DNA of 64,000 nucleotides, taken from contig NZ_QUNR01000001.1 in assembly GCF_003387535.1 (NCBI RefSeq), positions 372,001 through 436,000 of the forward strand, given 5' to 3'. The notes below the pieces were generated by a model. That model was not told where the DNA came from. It saw nothing but the letters and a program-made list of their open reading frames with translations, and searched no databases. The translations under genes and the position numbers were made by a program. Shown here piece by piece: positions 36,089 to 45,711 of the stretch; positions within the stretch are counted from its first letter, which is position 1, and the number at the start of each line of letters is the position of its first letter. This DNA comes from Paraperlucidibaca baekdonensis. Lineage in GTDB: Bacteria > Pseudomonadota > Gammaproteobacteria > Pseudomonadales > Moraxellaceae.

Positions 36089-36799
36089 ATGAATTCAGCA
36101 GATGCTAGCTCGTCAGAGCAATTAATTTCGCGCTGGCAACAGGTGCGTGATGAGATCGCGCAAGCCAGTGAGCAGGCCGGCCGCGCGCCCGACGCTGTGC
36201 AGCTCTTGGCCGTCAGCAAATTGCATTCGGCGGATGCGATTGCGGCCCTAAACGCGCACGGTCAGCGCGACTTTGGCGAAAACTATGTGCAAGAAGCCTT
36301 GGAGAAAATGCAGGCGCTTGCTGGCCGCGACATCGTCTGGCATCTCATTGGCCCGCTGCAAAGTAATAAAACCAGCGAAGTTGCCGCGCATTTTGACTGG
36401 GTGCATAGCGTTGACCGGCTGAAAATTGCCCGTCGGCTCAATGATCAGCGCCCGGCCGAGTTAGCGCCGCTGAACATCTGCCTGCAAGTCAATATTGACG
36501 ATGAAGCCAGCAAGTCCGGCTGCACGCTGGCTGAATTGCCGGCCTTGGTCGAGGCCGTGCTAGTCATGCCGCGCCTGCAGCTGCGCGGGCTCATGGTCAT
36601 CCCCAAAGCTGGCGATACGCGCGCGTTTGCGACGCTGGCCAAGACACATGCCGCGATACTCGCTAGACTGCCGGCACTGAGCGGCTTTGATACGCTGTCG
36701 ATGGGCATGAGTGCCGATGTCACCGAGGCGATTGCCGCTGGCAGCACCTGGGTGCGCGTTGGTAGCGCGATTTTCGGCGCACGCCCCACCACATCCTGA
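36089..36799 (+). CDS. yggS: PLP homeostasis protein YggS
   Basis: 236 residues from the ATG at 36089. The PLP-binding Lys is in LLAVSKLHSAD, with FGENYVQEALEKM, WHLIGPLQSNKT, and the late LSMGMSADVTEAIAAGSTWVRVG phosphate site. YggS binds PLP without a known catalytic step and keeps B6 vitamers and amino-acid pools balanced. It starts the run yggS-proC-yggT-metX-metW-rdgB-hemW, in which genes overlap or nearly touch. Confidence 0.94.
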   Translation: MNSADASSSEQLISRWQQVRDEIAQASEQAGRAPDAVQLLAVSKLHSADAIAALNAHGQRDFGENYVQEALEKMQALAGRDIVWHLIGPLQSNKTSEVAAHFDWVHSVDRLKIARRLNDQRPAELAPLNICLQVNIDDEASKSGCTLAELPALVEAVLVMPRLQLRGLMVIPKAGDTRAFATLAKTHAAILARLPALSGFDTLSMGMSADVTEAIAAGSTWVRVGSAIFGARPTTS

Positions 36800-36812
36800 G
36801 TCGGAAACCCGC

Positions 36813-37634
36813 ATGACAGATTTTCCCCGCATTGGATTTATTGGCGCCGGCAATATGGCCACGGCCTTGGTTGGCGGCCTGCTGGCGAAAGGCTGGCCCG
36901 CTAGTGCCTTGATGCTCACCGATGTCTCCGAGCAAGCGCTAAGCGTCCATGCCGCGCGTGGCTTGCGCACCGGCACCGATAACCGTGAGCTGGTCGCTAG
37001 CGTCGACATCGTGGTGCTGGCGGTGAAGCCGCAGGCCATGAAAGCCGTGACGCAAGCGCTCGCCGATTGCCCGCAACAGCCTTTATATATTTCCATCGCC
37101 GCAGGCATTCCCGCGCAATCATTGGCGCAATGGCTTGGCGGTGATGCCGCCGTGGTGCGCGCCATGCCCAACACCCCAGCCTTGGTGCAAACCGGTGCCA
37201 CTGGCCTGTTTGCCAATGCCGCCGTCAGCCATGAGCAGCGCGTGCAAGCCGAGCAAGTATTGGGCGCGGTGGGCATTGCGTTGTGGGTCGATACTGAGAC
37301 TAAAATCGATGCCGTCACCGCCGTCTCGGGCTCGGGCCCAGCGTATTTTTTCTACCTCATGGAAGCCATGATTGAGGCTGGCGTGAAGCTTGGCTTAGCG
37401 CGCCACGATGCGCGCGATCTGGCCTTACAGACCGCGCTGGGTGCGGCACAAATGGCCATCACCGCCGATGTAGCACCCGATGAACTGCGCCGCCGCGTCA
37501 CCTCGCCAAAAGGCACCACCGAGCAGGCCGTGGCCGTGTTTGATGCCGCTGGCTTCGCAGATATTGTCGAGCAGGCCATGCGCGCATGTGCGGCGCGTGG
37601 CGTGAGTTTGGCTAACGAATTAACTGGAGCGTAG
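36813..37634 (+). CDS. proC: Pyrroline-5-carboxylate reductase
   Basis: 273 residues from the ATG at 36813, 13 bases after yggS; the longer frame would overlap it. It makes proline from pyrroline-5-carboxylate with NAD(P)H. N-terminal Rossmann motif IGFIGAGNMATALVGGL, VLAVKPQAM, and the C-terminal signature AVSGSGPAYFFYLMEAM with RRRVTSPKGTTEQAV near the end are all present. Same position as in Pseudomonas. Confidence 0.96.
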   Translation: MTDFPRIGFIGAGNMATALVGGLLAKGWPASALMLTDVSEQALSVHAARGLRTGTDNRELVASVDIVVLAVKPQAMKAVTQALADCPQQPLYISIAAGIPAQSLAQWLGGDAAVVRAMPNTPALVQTGATGLFANAAVSHEQRVQAEQVLGAVGIALWVDTETKIDAVTAVSGSGPAYFFYLMEAMIEAGVKLGLARHDARDLALQTALGAAQMAITADVAPDELRRRVTSPKGTTEQAVAVFDAAGFADIVEQAMRACAARGVSLANELTGA

Positions 37635-37636
37635 TA

Positions 37637-38215
37637 ATGGATGCGATGAACCAAATTGGCCTGCTGCTGACCAACACCATTTTCAGCGTGTTGATTTTGC
37701 TGGTCTGGCTGCGCTTATTGCTGCAAATCGCTGGGGCTGATTTTTTTAATCCGGTGTCGCAATTTGTCGTGAAATCCACTTCGCCGCTGCTGCATCCGCT
37801 GCGCCGTATCATCCCCAGCGTGTTTGGTCTCGATACCGCGGCGCTGGTGCTGATCGTGATTTTGAAGCTGGTGCAACTCAGTGCCTTGGCGCATTTAAGT
37901 GGTCAAGCGGTAACACCGAGCCTGCTCTTTGTGACGTCGATTTTTAGCTTATTACTCGCGGCCACGGACTTTTTCTTTTGGATCATCCTCGGCATGGTGA
38001 TCTTGAGCTGGGTGGCCATGGCCTCGGGCGGCATGAGTCCGGCGATGATGCCATTGATGCAAATTGCTGAGATTGTGCTGGGCCCTTGCCGGCGCTTAAT
38101 GCCGAGCTTGGGCGGCTTGGACTTATCGCCGATCATCGCGTTTTTGGCCATTCAGATCATCGAGATTTTGCTGAAATCGGCCTATCCGCAAGCCATTGCG
38201 CTGCTGGCTGGCTAA
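37637..38215 (+). CDS. yggT: YggT family membrane protein
   Basis: 192 residues with two YGGT repeats, each a hydrophobic pair ([25 protein letters not shown], then [17 protein letters not shown]). Loops contain the conserved NP(V/I)xxF and P(C/L)RRxxP motifs ([13 protein letters not shown] and [13 protein letters not shown]). The function in gammaproteobacteria is uncertain, with roles in osmotic shock and membrane organisation proposed. Two bases after proC; its stop overlaps the metX ATG (TAATG). Confidence 0.9.
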   Translation: MDAMNQIGLLLTNTIFSVLILLVWLRLLLQIAGADFFNPVSQFVVKSTSPLLHPLRRIIPSVFGLDTAALVLIVILKLVQLSALAHLSGQAVTPSLLFVTSIFSLLLAATDFFFWIILGMVILSWVAMASGGMSPAMMPLMQIAEIVLGPCRRLMPSLGGLDLSPIIAFLAIQIIEILLKSAYPQAIALLAG

Positions 38216-39390
38216 TGCGCGCGATGAATTATCCGCCGAAAAGTGTGGGGCTGGTGACGCCGCAACATGTGCATGTTACCGAGCCTTTGGCGCTCGCCTG
38301 TGGTCGCACGCTGGCGAACTACGATGTGGTCTACGAGACTTATGGCACGCTCAACGCCAACGCCAGCAATGCCGTGCTGATTTGCCACGCGTTGTCGGGG
38401 CATCATCACGCGGCGGGCTTTCACGAAGGCGAAGATCCTGACCAAGGCGCCAAGCCGGGCTGGTGGGATAGCGCCATTGGGCCGGGCAAAGTCATTGATA
38501 CCAATCGCTTTTATGTGGTTGCGCTAAATAACCTCGGTGGCTGTCATGGCTCCACGGGGCCGGCTTCGATCAATCCTGACACCGGCGAGCCGTGGGGGCC
38601 AGACTTCCCCATTGTGGCGGTGCGTGATTGGGTAAAAATGCAGGCGCGCCTGAGTGATTATTTGGGCATCGAGCAATGGGCCGCGGTAGTCGGTGGCTCG
38701 TTGGGTGGCATGCAAGTGCTGCGCTGGAGCATCGATCAGCCGCAGCGCATCGCCAATGCCGTGATCATTGCCAGCGCACCGAAACTCACCGCGCAAAATA
38801 TCGCCTTCAATGAAGTCGCGCGGCAAGCGATTCGTCGCGATCCAGACTTTCACGCCGGCCGCTATTATCAGCATGGCGTGGTGCCCGAAGTGGGCCTGTC
38901 ATTGGCGCGCATGGTCGGCCACATCACCTATTTATCCGATGATGCGATGCGCCAAAAATTCGGTCGTGACCTGCGCAAAGCCACTTACCAATACGGCTTC
39001 GATGCCGAATTTCAGGTGGAGTCGTATTTGCGCTATCAGGGCGAAGTGTTTTCCAAGCGCTTCGATGCCAATACCTATTTGCTGATGACCCGCGTGCTCG
39101 ACTATTTCGATCCCGCGCGCGATTACGGCCACGATTTGGCGAAGACCTTTGCCAAAGCGCAGTGCCGTTTTATGGTCATGTCGTTTACCACTGACTGGCG
39201 TTTTGCGCCGGCGCGCTCGCGGGAAATCGTCGATGCGCTGGTGAAGGCCGGCAAAGACGTGAGCTATGCCGAGATTGACGCGCCGCAAGGCCATGACTCA
39301 TTTTTGCTGGATAACCAACGCTATATGGATCTGTTTGGGGCGTTTATGACGCGCATTGCCAATGAGCGGGAGGCCGCCGATGCGTCTTGA
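38215..39390 (+). CDS. metX: Homoserine O-acyltransferase (MetX)
   Basis: 391 residues of the alpha/beta-hydrolase fold. The nucleophile elbow is [13 protein letters not shown], with [13 protein letters not shown] at the oxyanion side and [12 protein letters not shown] bearing the catalytic His. It acylates homoserine for methionine synthesis. Related Pseudomonas MetX enzymes use succinyl-CoA although the fold is that of acetyltransferases, so the acyl donor is left open. The ATG at 38215 overlaps the yggT stop; 38224 is an alternative. It overlaps metW by 11 bases. Confidence 0.94.
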   Translation: MRAMNYPPKSVGLVTPQHVHVTEPLALACGRTLANYDVVYETYGTLNANASNAVLICHALSGHHHAAGFHEGEDPDQGAKPGWWDSAIGPGKVIDTNRFYVVALNNLGGCHGSTGPASINPDTGEPWGPDFPIVAVRDWVKMQARLSDYLGIEQWAAVVGGSLGGMQVLRWSIDQPQRIANAVIIASAPKLTAQNIAFNEVARQAIRRDPDFHAGRYYQHGVVPEVGLSLARMVGHITYLSDDAMRQKFGRDLRKATYQYGFDAEFQVESYLRYQGEVFSKRFDANTYLLMTRVLDYFDPARDYGHDLAKTFAKAQCRFMVMSFTTDWRFAPARSREIVDALVKAGKDVSYAEIDAPQGHDSFLLDNQRYMDLFGAFMTRIANEREAADAS

Positions 39391-39979
39391 TCTCGCCCTT
39401 GTGCGGCAATGGATCCGACCCGAATCGCGCGTGCTCGACTTGGGCTGCGGCGATGGCGAGCTGCTCGCGCACCTTCGCGACACACTCAATGTGCGCGGCT
39501 ATGGCTTGGAAATTGACCACGACAAAATCACCGCCGCCATTGCCCGTGGCGTCAATGTCATTGAGCAAGATCTCAACAATGGCTTGGCCAATATTGAGAC
39601 CGACAGCTTCGACACGCTGCTGATGGCGCAAGCCCTGCAGGCCGTGCAGCGCCCCGATATTTTGCTCGATGAAATGGTGCGTGTGGCGCGCGAAGTTATC
39701 ATTACGTTTCCGAATTTTGGCCACTGGAAAACGCGCTGGTATTTGCTCCGCAAAGGCCGCATGCCGGTCTCGCGCGCGCTGCCGTATGGCTGGTTCGACA
39801 CGCCCAATATCCACCTCTGCACGCTCCATGATTTCGAGGCGCTGTGCCGCAGCAAGGGCTTGAAAGTGGTCGATAAATTGGCGGTGGATCAAGATCAGCA
39901 GGGCAGTGTGTTGGCGCGCTGGTTCCCGAATTGGTTTGGCGAAATTGGCATTTTCCGTGTCACTCGGGGCGATGACTAA
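39380..39979 (+). CDS. metW: Methionine biosynthesis protein MetW
   Basis: 199 residues; GGGAGG upstream sets the ATG at 39380. A class I methyltransferase-like fold with [15 protein letters not shown] and the MetW block [22 protein letters not shown], then [15 protein letters not shown]. MetW works with MetX as a partner in homoserine acylation and is always next to it. It overlaps metX before it and rdgB after it (one base). Confidence 0.94.
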   Translation: MRLDLALVRQWIRPESRVLDLGCGDGELLAHLRDTLNVRGYGLEIDHDKITAAIARGVNVIEQDLNNGLANIETDSFDTLLMAQALQAVQRPDILLDEMVRVAREVIITFPNFGHWKTRWYLLRKGRMPVSRALPYGWFDTPNIHLCTLHDFEALCRSKGLKVVDKLAVDQDQQGSVLARWFPNWFGEIGIFRVTRGDD

Positions 39980-40653
39980 TGGCTAACGAACAGGCCGCCA
40001 CGCCCGCCAATGCCGCCGAGCGATTAAGCACCGCCACGCCGCGTGAGTTTGTGCTCGCCACCGGCAACGCCGGTAAGCTCAAGGAACTCAGTGCACTGCT
40101 CGCCGATATGGCCGTGAGCGTGCGCTCACAAAAAGAATTTGGCGTGCCTGATGCCATCGAAGATGGTCTGAGCTTTATCGAAAATGCGCTAATCAAGGCC
40201 CGTCACGCCAGCCGCCTCACCGGCTTGCCAGCGCTTGCTGATGACTCTGGCTTAGCCGTCGATGCGCTTGGCGGCGCGCCCGGTATTTATTCCGCGCGTT
40301 ATGCCCTGGATGCACACGGACTGCCCGCCGGTGATGCCGCAAATAACGCCAAGCTTTTGGCCACGTTCGCGGGCATGCCCGCTGCGACTTCGCGCCGCGC
40401 ACAGTTTGTTTGCGTGCTGGCCTTTGTGCGCCATGCCGATGACCCGCTGCCAATCATCTGCCAAGCGCTGTGGGCGGGTGAGATCGCGCACGCACCATCG
40501 GGCCAACAAGGCTTTGGCTACGATCCGATTTTCTACGTCGAGAGCGATAACATGACCTCGGCAGAGCTGCCGCGCGAACGCAAAGCCGCGCTCAGTCATC
40601 GCGGCCAAGCCTTGGCGCAATTGCGCGCGCGTTGGAGCGAGACTGGGCTGTGA
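39979..40653 (+). CDS. rdgB: dITP/XTP pyrophosphatase RdgB
   Basis: 224 residues, Ham1 family. It hydrolyses non-canonical purine triphosphates to keep dITP and XTP out of DNA. Motifs: [40 protein letters not shown] and [11 protein letters not shown] 20-residue N-terminal extension precedes the usual start; an internal start is conceivable, but TAATG overlap with metW supports 39979. Confidence 0.94.
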   Translation: MANEQAATPANAAERLSTATPREFVLATGNAGKLKELSALLADMAVSVRSQKEFGVPDAIEDGLSFIENALIKARHASRLTGLPALADDSGLAVDALGGAPGIYSARYALDAHGLPAGDAANNAKLLATFAGMPAATSRRAQFVCVLAFVRHADDPLPIICQALWAGEIAHAPSGQQGFGYDPIFYVESDNMTSAELPRERKAALSHRGQALAQLRARWSETGL

Positions 40654-41933
40654 GCGCACTGCCGCCGCTTAGCCTTTATGTGCACATGCCGTGGTGCGTG
40701 CGCAAATGCCCTTATTGCGACTTCAACTCTCATGCGGTGAGCGAGGCCGGCGTGCCGGAAGCGGCCTATATCGCTGCCTTGCTCGAAGACCTCGACGCCG
40801 ATTTGGCCGACTTCTCGCAGCTACAACAAGCCCACGGCGGTGAGCCCATCAACTGGGCCTCCCGCCCGATCCAAACGCTATTCATCGGTGGCGGCACCCC
40901 CTCGCTGATCTCCCCAGATGGCTACGCGCGACTCTTTGCCGGCCTGCGTCAGCGCTTGAGTTTTAGCGATGACATTGAGATCACGCTGGAGGCTAATCCC
41001 GGCACTGTGGAGCAGGGCTTATTTGAGGGCTATCGCGCGGTGGGCATCAACCGACTGTCGATTGGTGTGCAGACATTTCAAGGCGCGCAGTTGAGCGCGC
41101 TCGGTCGTATTCACAGTGGCGATGAAGCGCTGCGGGCGGCCAGTACGGCAAGCGCCGCGGGCTTCACGCGCATCAACCTCGATCTCATGCATGGCTTGCC
41201 GGGGCAGAGCGTAGCGGCCGCCTGTGATGATCTGCGCCAAGCCATCGCGCTCGGGGTCACGCACCTGTCGTGGTACCAGCTCACGCTCGAACCCAACACC
41301 GTGTTTTATCGCCAGCAGCCCATTCTGCCGGATGACGAGGTGCTCGCCGATATTCAAGAACAGGGCGAGGCGCTGCTGGCCGAGGCGGGCTTTCAGCGCT
41401 ATGAGGTGTCGGCCTATGCGCAGGCGGGCGAGGGCTGTCGGCATAACCTGAACTATTGGCAGTTTGGCGACTATTTGGGTATTGGCGCGGGTGCGCATGG
41501 CAAGCTCACGCTGGCTGTGGCGGCTGATGCAGCTCATGCAAATGATGCCGCCGAATCGATTGCCGCGCGCAGGATTTATCGGCGCAGCAAAACCCGCATG
41601 CCAAAAGACTATTTCGCGGCGGCACAGGCAACGCGCGCATCGCTAAGCGATCGGCCACACACCAGCGCTTTTGTGGCCACCAGCGAGGCCATCGCCGCTG
41701 CTGACTTGCCCTTCGAATTCATGCTCAATGCCCTGCGCCTAACCGCCGGCGTGCCGCAGGCCTATTGGTCGCAGCGCACCGGTTTACGCCACGATGCCAT
41801 CCGCCAAACGCTCGCCACACTGCGCGAGCGCGGCTTACTAGAGGAAAATCCCGAACGCTTGCAGGCCAGCGCGCTCGGCCTACGGTTTTTGAATCGCGCC
41901 ATCGATGCGTTTTTGCCCGACCACAGCGCCTAG
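40650..41933 (+). CDS. hemW: Heme chaperone HemW (radical SAM, CPO III-like)
   Basis: 427 residues from the GTG at 40650, overlapping the rdgB stop (GTGA). The radical-SAM cluster is Cys16, Cys20 and Cys23 ([11 protein letters not shown]). [32 protein letters not shown] and GIGAGAHGK follow, and the C-terminal HemW domain ends in [14 protein letters not shown]. It inserts heme into respiratory proteins and is not a coproporphyrinogen oxidase. It is about 45 residues longer than E. coli HemW, with extra sequence near 60-70 and 290-330. Confidence 0.93.
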   Translation: MSALPPLSLYVHMPWCVRKCPYCDFNSHAVSEAGVPEAAYIAALLEDLDADLADFSQLQQAHGGEPINWASRPIQTLFIGGGTPSLISPDGYARLFAGLRQRLSFSDDIEITLEANPGTVEQGLFEGYRAVGINRLSIGVQTFQGAQLSALGRIHSGDEALRAASTASAAGFTRINLDLMHGLPGQSVAAACDDLRQAIALGVTHLSWYQLTLEPNTVFYRQQPILPDDEVLADIQEQGEALLAEAGFQRYEVSAYAQAGEGCRHNLNYWQFGDYLGIGAGAHGKLTLAVAADAAHANDAAESIAARRIYRRSKTRMPKDYFAAAQATRASLSDRPHTSAFVATSEAIAAADLPFEFMLNALRLTAGVPQAYWSQRTGLRHDAIRQTLATLRERGLLEENPERLQASALGLRFLNRAIDAFLPDHSA

Positions 41934-41975
41934 TCATCGCGGTAGAATAACGCCACTCACCACGCGAGAGAGTTC

Positions 41976-42431
41976 ATGACGCAAATTTGGGTCGATGCCG
42001 ATGCCTGCCCGCTGCCGGTCAAAGACATGCTGATTCGTGCCGCCGAGCGCACGGGCGTGCAGATCACGTTTGTCGCCAACCAGCCCATTCGCCTGCCGGC
42101 CGGCTTGCCGATGAATGCGGTGCAGGTGCCGCCGGGCTTTGATGTCGCCGACAATTACATCGTGCAGCATGCGCAGGCGAAAGACTTGGTCATCACGCAG
42201 GATATTCCGCTGGCGTCGGAGGTGGTTAAGCTTGGCGTGGTGGCGGTGAGTCCGCGCGGGCAGCTGCACACGCCAGAGAGCATTGGTCAGCGCTTGGCCA
42301 TTCGCGATCTGATGAGCGACCTGCGCGATGCCGGCATGGTGCGCGGCGGCCCACCGCCCTTTGCCAACAGTGATCGCCAGCAATTTGCCAAGCAGCTTGA
42401 TTCTTGGCTGGCCCATCGCCCGAAAACCTGA
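41976..42431 (+). CDS. YaiI/YqxD family protein (DUF188)
   Basis: 151 residues matching UPF0178: WVDADACPLPVKDMLIRAA at the start, NYIVQHAQAKDLVITQDIPLA in the middle and the C-terminal RDLMSDLRDAG. The fold is of PIN type and the DADAC and QDIPLA acidic residues resemble a nuclease site, but no activity has been settled. It stands after the hemW operon and before two unrecognised genes. Confidence 0.9.
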   Translation: MTQIWVDADACPLPVKDMLIRAAERTGVQITFVANQPIRLPAGLPMNAVQVPPGFDVADNYIVQHAQAKDLVITQDIPLASEVVKLGVVAVSPRGQLHTPESIGQRLAIRDLMSDLRDAGMVRGGPPPFANSDRQQFAKQLDSWLAHRPKT

Positions 42432-42439
42432 GCCCCATT

Positions 42440-42700
42440 ATGTCCGATGCCCTCAGTCAATTAGCTACCCGCTTGCGTCGACCGCAGGCTAGTTTGAGCG
42501 ATCTCGATGCCCTCAGCGAGGCGCAGATCAGCGAGCTGCAGACACTCATCGACGCCGCCAGCGAGCGCGAGCGCGAACGCGTGCAGAGCCAGCTACGCAG
42601 AGGCATTTTTTGGCCGTTGCGCTGGCTCTTGCAGCGCCGACAGGCACAGGTTCTGAGCAAGGCGGCGGTGACTAGCACCTCGCGCGGCGGTCAATCATGA
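42440..42700 (+). CDS. Small uncharacterised protein
   Basis: 86 residues from the ATG at 42440. I do not recognise it. It is helical and highly charged: LSDLDALSEAQISELQTLIDAAS, then ASERERERVQSQLRRG, then a short Trp-containing amphipathic stretch (IFWPLRWLLQRRQAQ) that could touch a membrane. It overlaps the next gene by four bases (ATGA), so the two are probably made together. Confidence 0.6.
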   Translation: MSDALSQLATRLRRPQASLSDLDALSEAQISELQTLIDAASERERERVQSQLRRGIFWPLRWLLQRRQAQVLSKAAVTSTSRGGQS

Positions 42701-43896
42701 GCCGGCTGGCCAATCGGGCCGAGGTCATCAAACTCGCGCGCGCTTTAGCGGTTGAACCGGAGGCGCTGCAGTATTTGCATGGCTTGCCCTCCGATGCCGT
42801 GGCGCAGCTGCGTTCGGCGATTTCCGATGTGATTCACGATGAACAACGCGCGCCGCTGGGTTTGCTCGCCGCGGTGGCGCGCTGGCTGCCCGCGTGGGTA
42901 TCGGCCTTGTGCGCGCGCTCGTGGTTTGGTGCGCCAATGACCGCGCGACTGGCCAGCGAGCTGCCGGCGTGGCGCGTGGCCGATGTCGCCGGTTATTTGG
43001 ATGCGGCATTTCTTGCCGATGTGGCGGTGGATCTGGATCCGCGTTGCGCCCGTGAAGTGCTGCAACTGATGGCCGCGAAAAAAATCATGGCCATCAGTCA
43101 TGTGCTGTTAAAGCGCGATGACTTTGTCACGCTCGGGCGCTTTGTTGCGCTGCTGCCCGATGCCGCACTCAGCGAAGTGGCCGCGAGTATCGATGACGAA
43201 GGTGATTTGCTGCAGGTGCTGTTTTTTATCGAGGCGCGCTATCGCATCGATCATATTGTTCGGCTAATGCCCGCTGAGCGTTTGCAACGAGCCGTATTGA
43301 TTGTCGCCGATGAGTCGCGGCGCGAGCTCTGGCCGAGCGTTTTGGCGCTGATGACGCACGCCGGTTATGGCCTGAAGCGCGAGCTCGGCGACTTGGCGGC
43401 GGAGCAGGGCGATGCCGTGCTCAGCGCTATTATTGAGACGGTGCAGCAGGAAGACTTATGGGAAGACGTGCTGCCGGTGGTGGTGTGTTTATCGCCCGAT
43501 GTGCAGCGCCAAGTAGTGAATCTGCCGGCTCTGCAGCGCGCCGATGTGCTCGAGAAAATCATCGCGGCCACCCAGTATCGACAACTCTGGTCGGCCATGT
43601 TGTGTTTGGCGGAAGCCATGAACGATAGTGGCCGCGAGGCCTTGGCGCGAGTCATTGAGCAGACCGATGAGACACTGCTAGCGCAGGCCGCGTATGCCGC
43701 GCTGCTGCGCTCTCAGTGGCGCACCTTGCTCGATATTGTCCGGCGCTTATCCAGCGCGCGTCAGCACGATTGCCATGAAGTATTGGCGCACTATTTGCCC
43801 ACGCTAGATCGCGAAACCGCCGGCTATTTGCAGGCGTTGCTCAATGAATATGGCATTGAGGCCGCGCCAGAAAGTACGCCAGAGCCAGCTCAGTAG
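42697..43896 (+). CDS. Uncharacterised helical-repeat protein
   Basis: 399 residues without a signal peptide or transmembrane helix. Units of about 40 residues recur (LDPRCAREVLQLMAAKKIMAISHVLL, then LPDAALSEVAASIDDEGDLLQVLFFIE, LSPDVQRQVVNLPALQRADVLEKII), a superhelical pattern like the MgtE N-terminal or FliG-type domains. I cannot assign a family. Paired with the 86-residue gene before it; convergent with the patatin gene after it, 27 bases away, with no clear terminator. Confidence 0.65.
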   Translation: MSRLANRAEVIKLARALAVEPEALQYLHGLPSDAVAQLRSAISDVIHDEQRAPLGLLAAVARWLPAWVSALCARSWFGAPMTARLASELPAWRVADVAGYLDAAFLADVAVDLDPRCAREVLQLMAAKKIMAISHVLLKRDDFVTLGRFVALLPDAALSEVAASIDDEGDLLQVLFFIEARYRIDHIVRLMPAERLQRAVLIVADESRRELWPSVLALMTHAGYGLKRELGDLAAEQGDAVLSAIIETVQQEDLWEDVLPVVVCLSPDVQRQVVNLPALQRADVLEKIIAATQYRQLWSAMLCLAEAMNDSGREALARVIEQTDETLLAQAAYAALLRSQWRTLLDIVRRLSSARQHDCHEVLAHYLPTLDRETAGYLQALLNEYGIEAAPESTPEPAQ

Positions 43897-43923
43897 CGCC
43901 TAGAAAACCCCGCGGCGCGGCGC

Positions 43924-45711
43924 TTAGCTCAGCAGCTTATCGCGCAATGGTGTGAGAACTTCCAAGCCGTGCTCATAGCCGCGCTGCACCAACTCATCCA
44001 TGCGCAGCCACTCAAACATGCCGATGTCATCGATCGGCATGCGCAAATAGGTATCGGCGCGGTCAATTGAAGCTTGCAGCGTGATGGTGTCGCTGGTCAG
44101 CGTGGCGGTGCGCATGAGGATTTCGGTCAGGCTCGGCGGTTCGCCATCGCTCTGCCAATCCAGCAGCGCGCCTTGATCGGGCGCATCCAAGCCGGCACCC
44201 GGCGCCGCCATATCGCCAATGCCGGCAACATTGCAGGCAATAATCACGCCGCGTTCGAGCTGCGCCATGACATCGGTGGGCAAGTTGTTGACCACGCCGC
44301 CATCGCACAATAAATCGCCTTCGAAGGCAATCGGCGGCGCCACGCCGGGCACGCACATGCTGGTGCCGACCCAGCTACCCAATGGCCCGCGATCATGTAC
44401 GCCGGCCATGCCGGTAGTGAGATTAGTGGAGATGCAGTAATAGCTGCGGCGTAACTCCTCGATGCGGCGTTCGCCAAAAATCGCATTTAAGCGCTGATGA
44501 AAGCGTTCGCCACGAATCAGCGAGACTTTCGGCAGCGTGTAGTCGTTGAGGTAGTTTTTCGCGACAAAGGTTTCGTGAGCAATGTGAATCATCTCGGTGC
44601 TATCGAAGCCACAGGCCAACAGCGCCGCGACAAAGGCGCCCATGCTGGTGCCGCCCACCACATCGACTGGAATGCCGAGCTGCTCGAGCGCCTTGATCAG
44701 GCCAATATGCGCAAAGCCGCGCGCGCCGCCGCCACCGAGCACGAGGCCAATGCCGCGGCCAGAAATCTGCCGTGCCAGTGCGGCGATTTCCGGCTTTGCC
44801 CACGGGTGCAGGAAGTAGTGCGCGCGCGCGCCAGTGGCTTTCAGCCAATCAATGGTGTGCGGTGCGGCATCGCCCATGGGGCGCAATAACACCAGCTCCA
44901 CAGGCGCCACCAAGCCACCTTCACGCAGGCGCTCCAGCACCGGCGTGGCTTGTGGTTGCTGGCCGGATTCGGCCACCAGCAAAATGCGGTCGGCTTGACG
45001 CAGGCAGCGCAGCGACCAGACATCGGTGCCATTGTCGGCGACATACATGATGAAGCGATGCTGCTGCTCGAGACTGGCCAGCCAAGCGCAAAGCGTGGCA
45101 TCGGCATCGCTGCCATCTTGCGGAGTTTGCGAGAAGCCGTCGCCAAATACGCTATCGATATGCGCGGCGCTGACTAAACGGGTGTCCGGCCAGCCATTCA
45201 TGTGGCCGGTGAGTGCCTCGGCGAGCAGCAGCGTGGGAATGTCGCGGATCGCTGGCACCACGGCGAGCGTGCCTCCGCCTGCATTGGCCTGTTGCACGCG
45301 GGCGTGCAGGGCATCGCGGCCACGAGAAATGATCAGCCGAGAGATCGCCACCAAGGTGTCTGGATGCTCGCGCATAAGCGCCATAAACGCGCTGGCGGGC
45401 AGGTTCAGCAGCAGGCAGTCGCGCAGCGCATAGACCGCGCTATTGCGTGGCTCGGCGGCGACCACGCCCATCTCACCAAGCAGTTCGTAGCGATTCACAT
45501 AGCCCAAAATGCGCGCGTCATGGCGCACTTGCAGACGGCCATGCACCAACACATGCAAAAATCGCGGCGGATCGCCCGCGCCATAAAGCCGCTCGCCGCT
45601 GACCAGGCGTTGCGCTTTCGCCATCTTGGCGAGGGCCTCTAGCGCGGCCTCGGGCAATGCCGCAAAAACCGCCACCTGCTTGAGGCTGGCGATATAGTCG
45701 GTGTGGCTCAT
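43924..45711 (-). CDS. Patatin-like phospholipase with cyclic-nucleotide-binding domain
   Basis: 595 residues. Residues 1-125 form a cNMP-binding-like domain (YGAGDPPRFLHVLVHGRLQV, then GYVNRYELLGEMGVV). A middle nucleotide-binding-like region follows. From about 320 is the patatin hydrolase: LGGGGARGFAHIGL (oxyanion), GGTSMGAF with Ser356, and CDGGVVNNLP with Asp470, giving the Ser-Asp dyad. The layout is that of bacterial NTE/YchK-like lysophospholipases. It overlaps the preceding voltage-sensor-like gene by four bases, suggesting a shared membrane role. Confidence 0.88.
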   Translation of the reverse strand: MSHTDYIASLKQVAVFAALPEAALEALAKMAKAQRLVSGERLYGAGDPPRFLHVLVHGRLQVRHDARILGYVNRYELLGEMGVVAAEPRNSAVYALRDCLLLNLPASAFMALMREHPDTLVAISRLIISRGRDALHARVQQANAGGGTLAVVPAIRDIPTLLLAEALTGHMNGWPDTRLVSAAHIDSVFGDGFSQTPQDGSDADATLCAWLASLEQQHRFIMYVADNGTDVWSLRCLRQADRILLVAESGQQPQATPVLERLREGGLVAPVELVLLRPMGDAAPHTIDWLKATGARAHYFLHPWAKPEIAALARQISGRGIGLVLGGGGARGFAHIGLIKALEQLGIPVDVVGGTSMGAFVAALLACGFDSTEMIHIAHETFVAKNYLNDYTLPKVSLIRGERFHQRLNAIFGERRIEELRRSYYCISTNLTTGMAGVHDRGPLGSWVGTSMCVPGVAPPIAFEGDLLCDGGVVNNLPTDVMAQLERGVIIACNVAGIGDMAAPGAGLDAPDQGALLDWQSDGEPPSLTEILMRTATLTSDTITLQASIDRADTYLRMPIDDIGMFEWLRMDELVQRGYEHGLEVLTPLRDKLLS

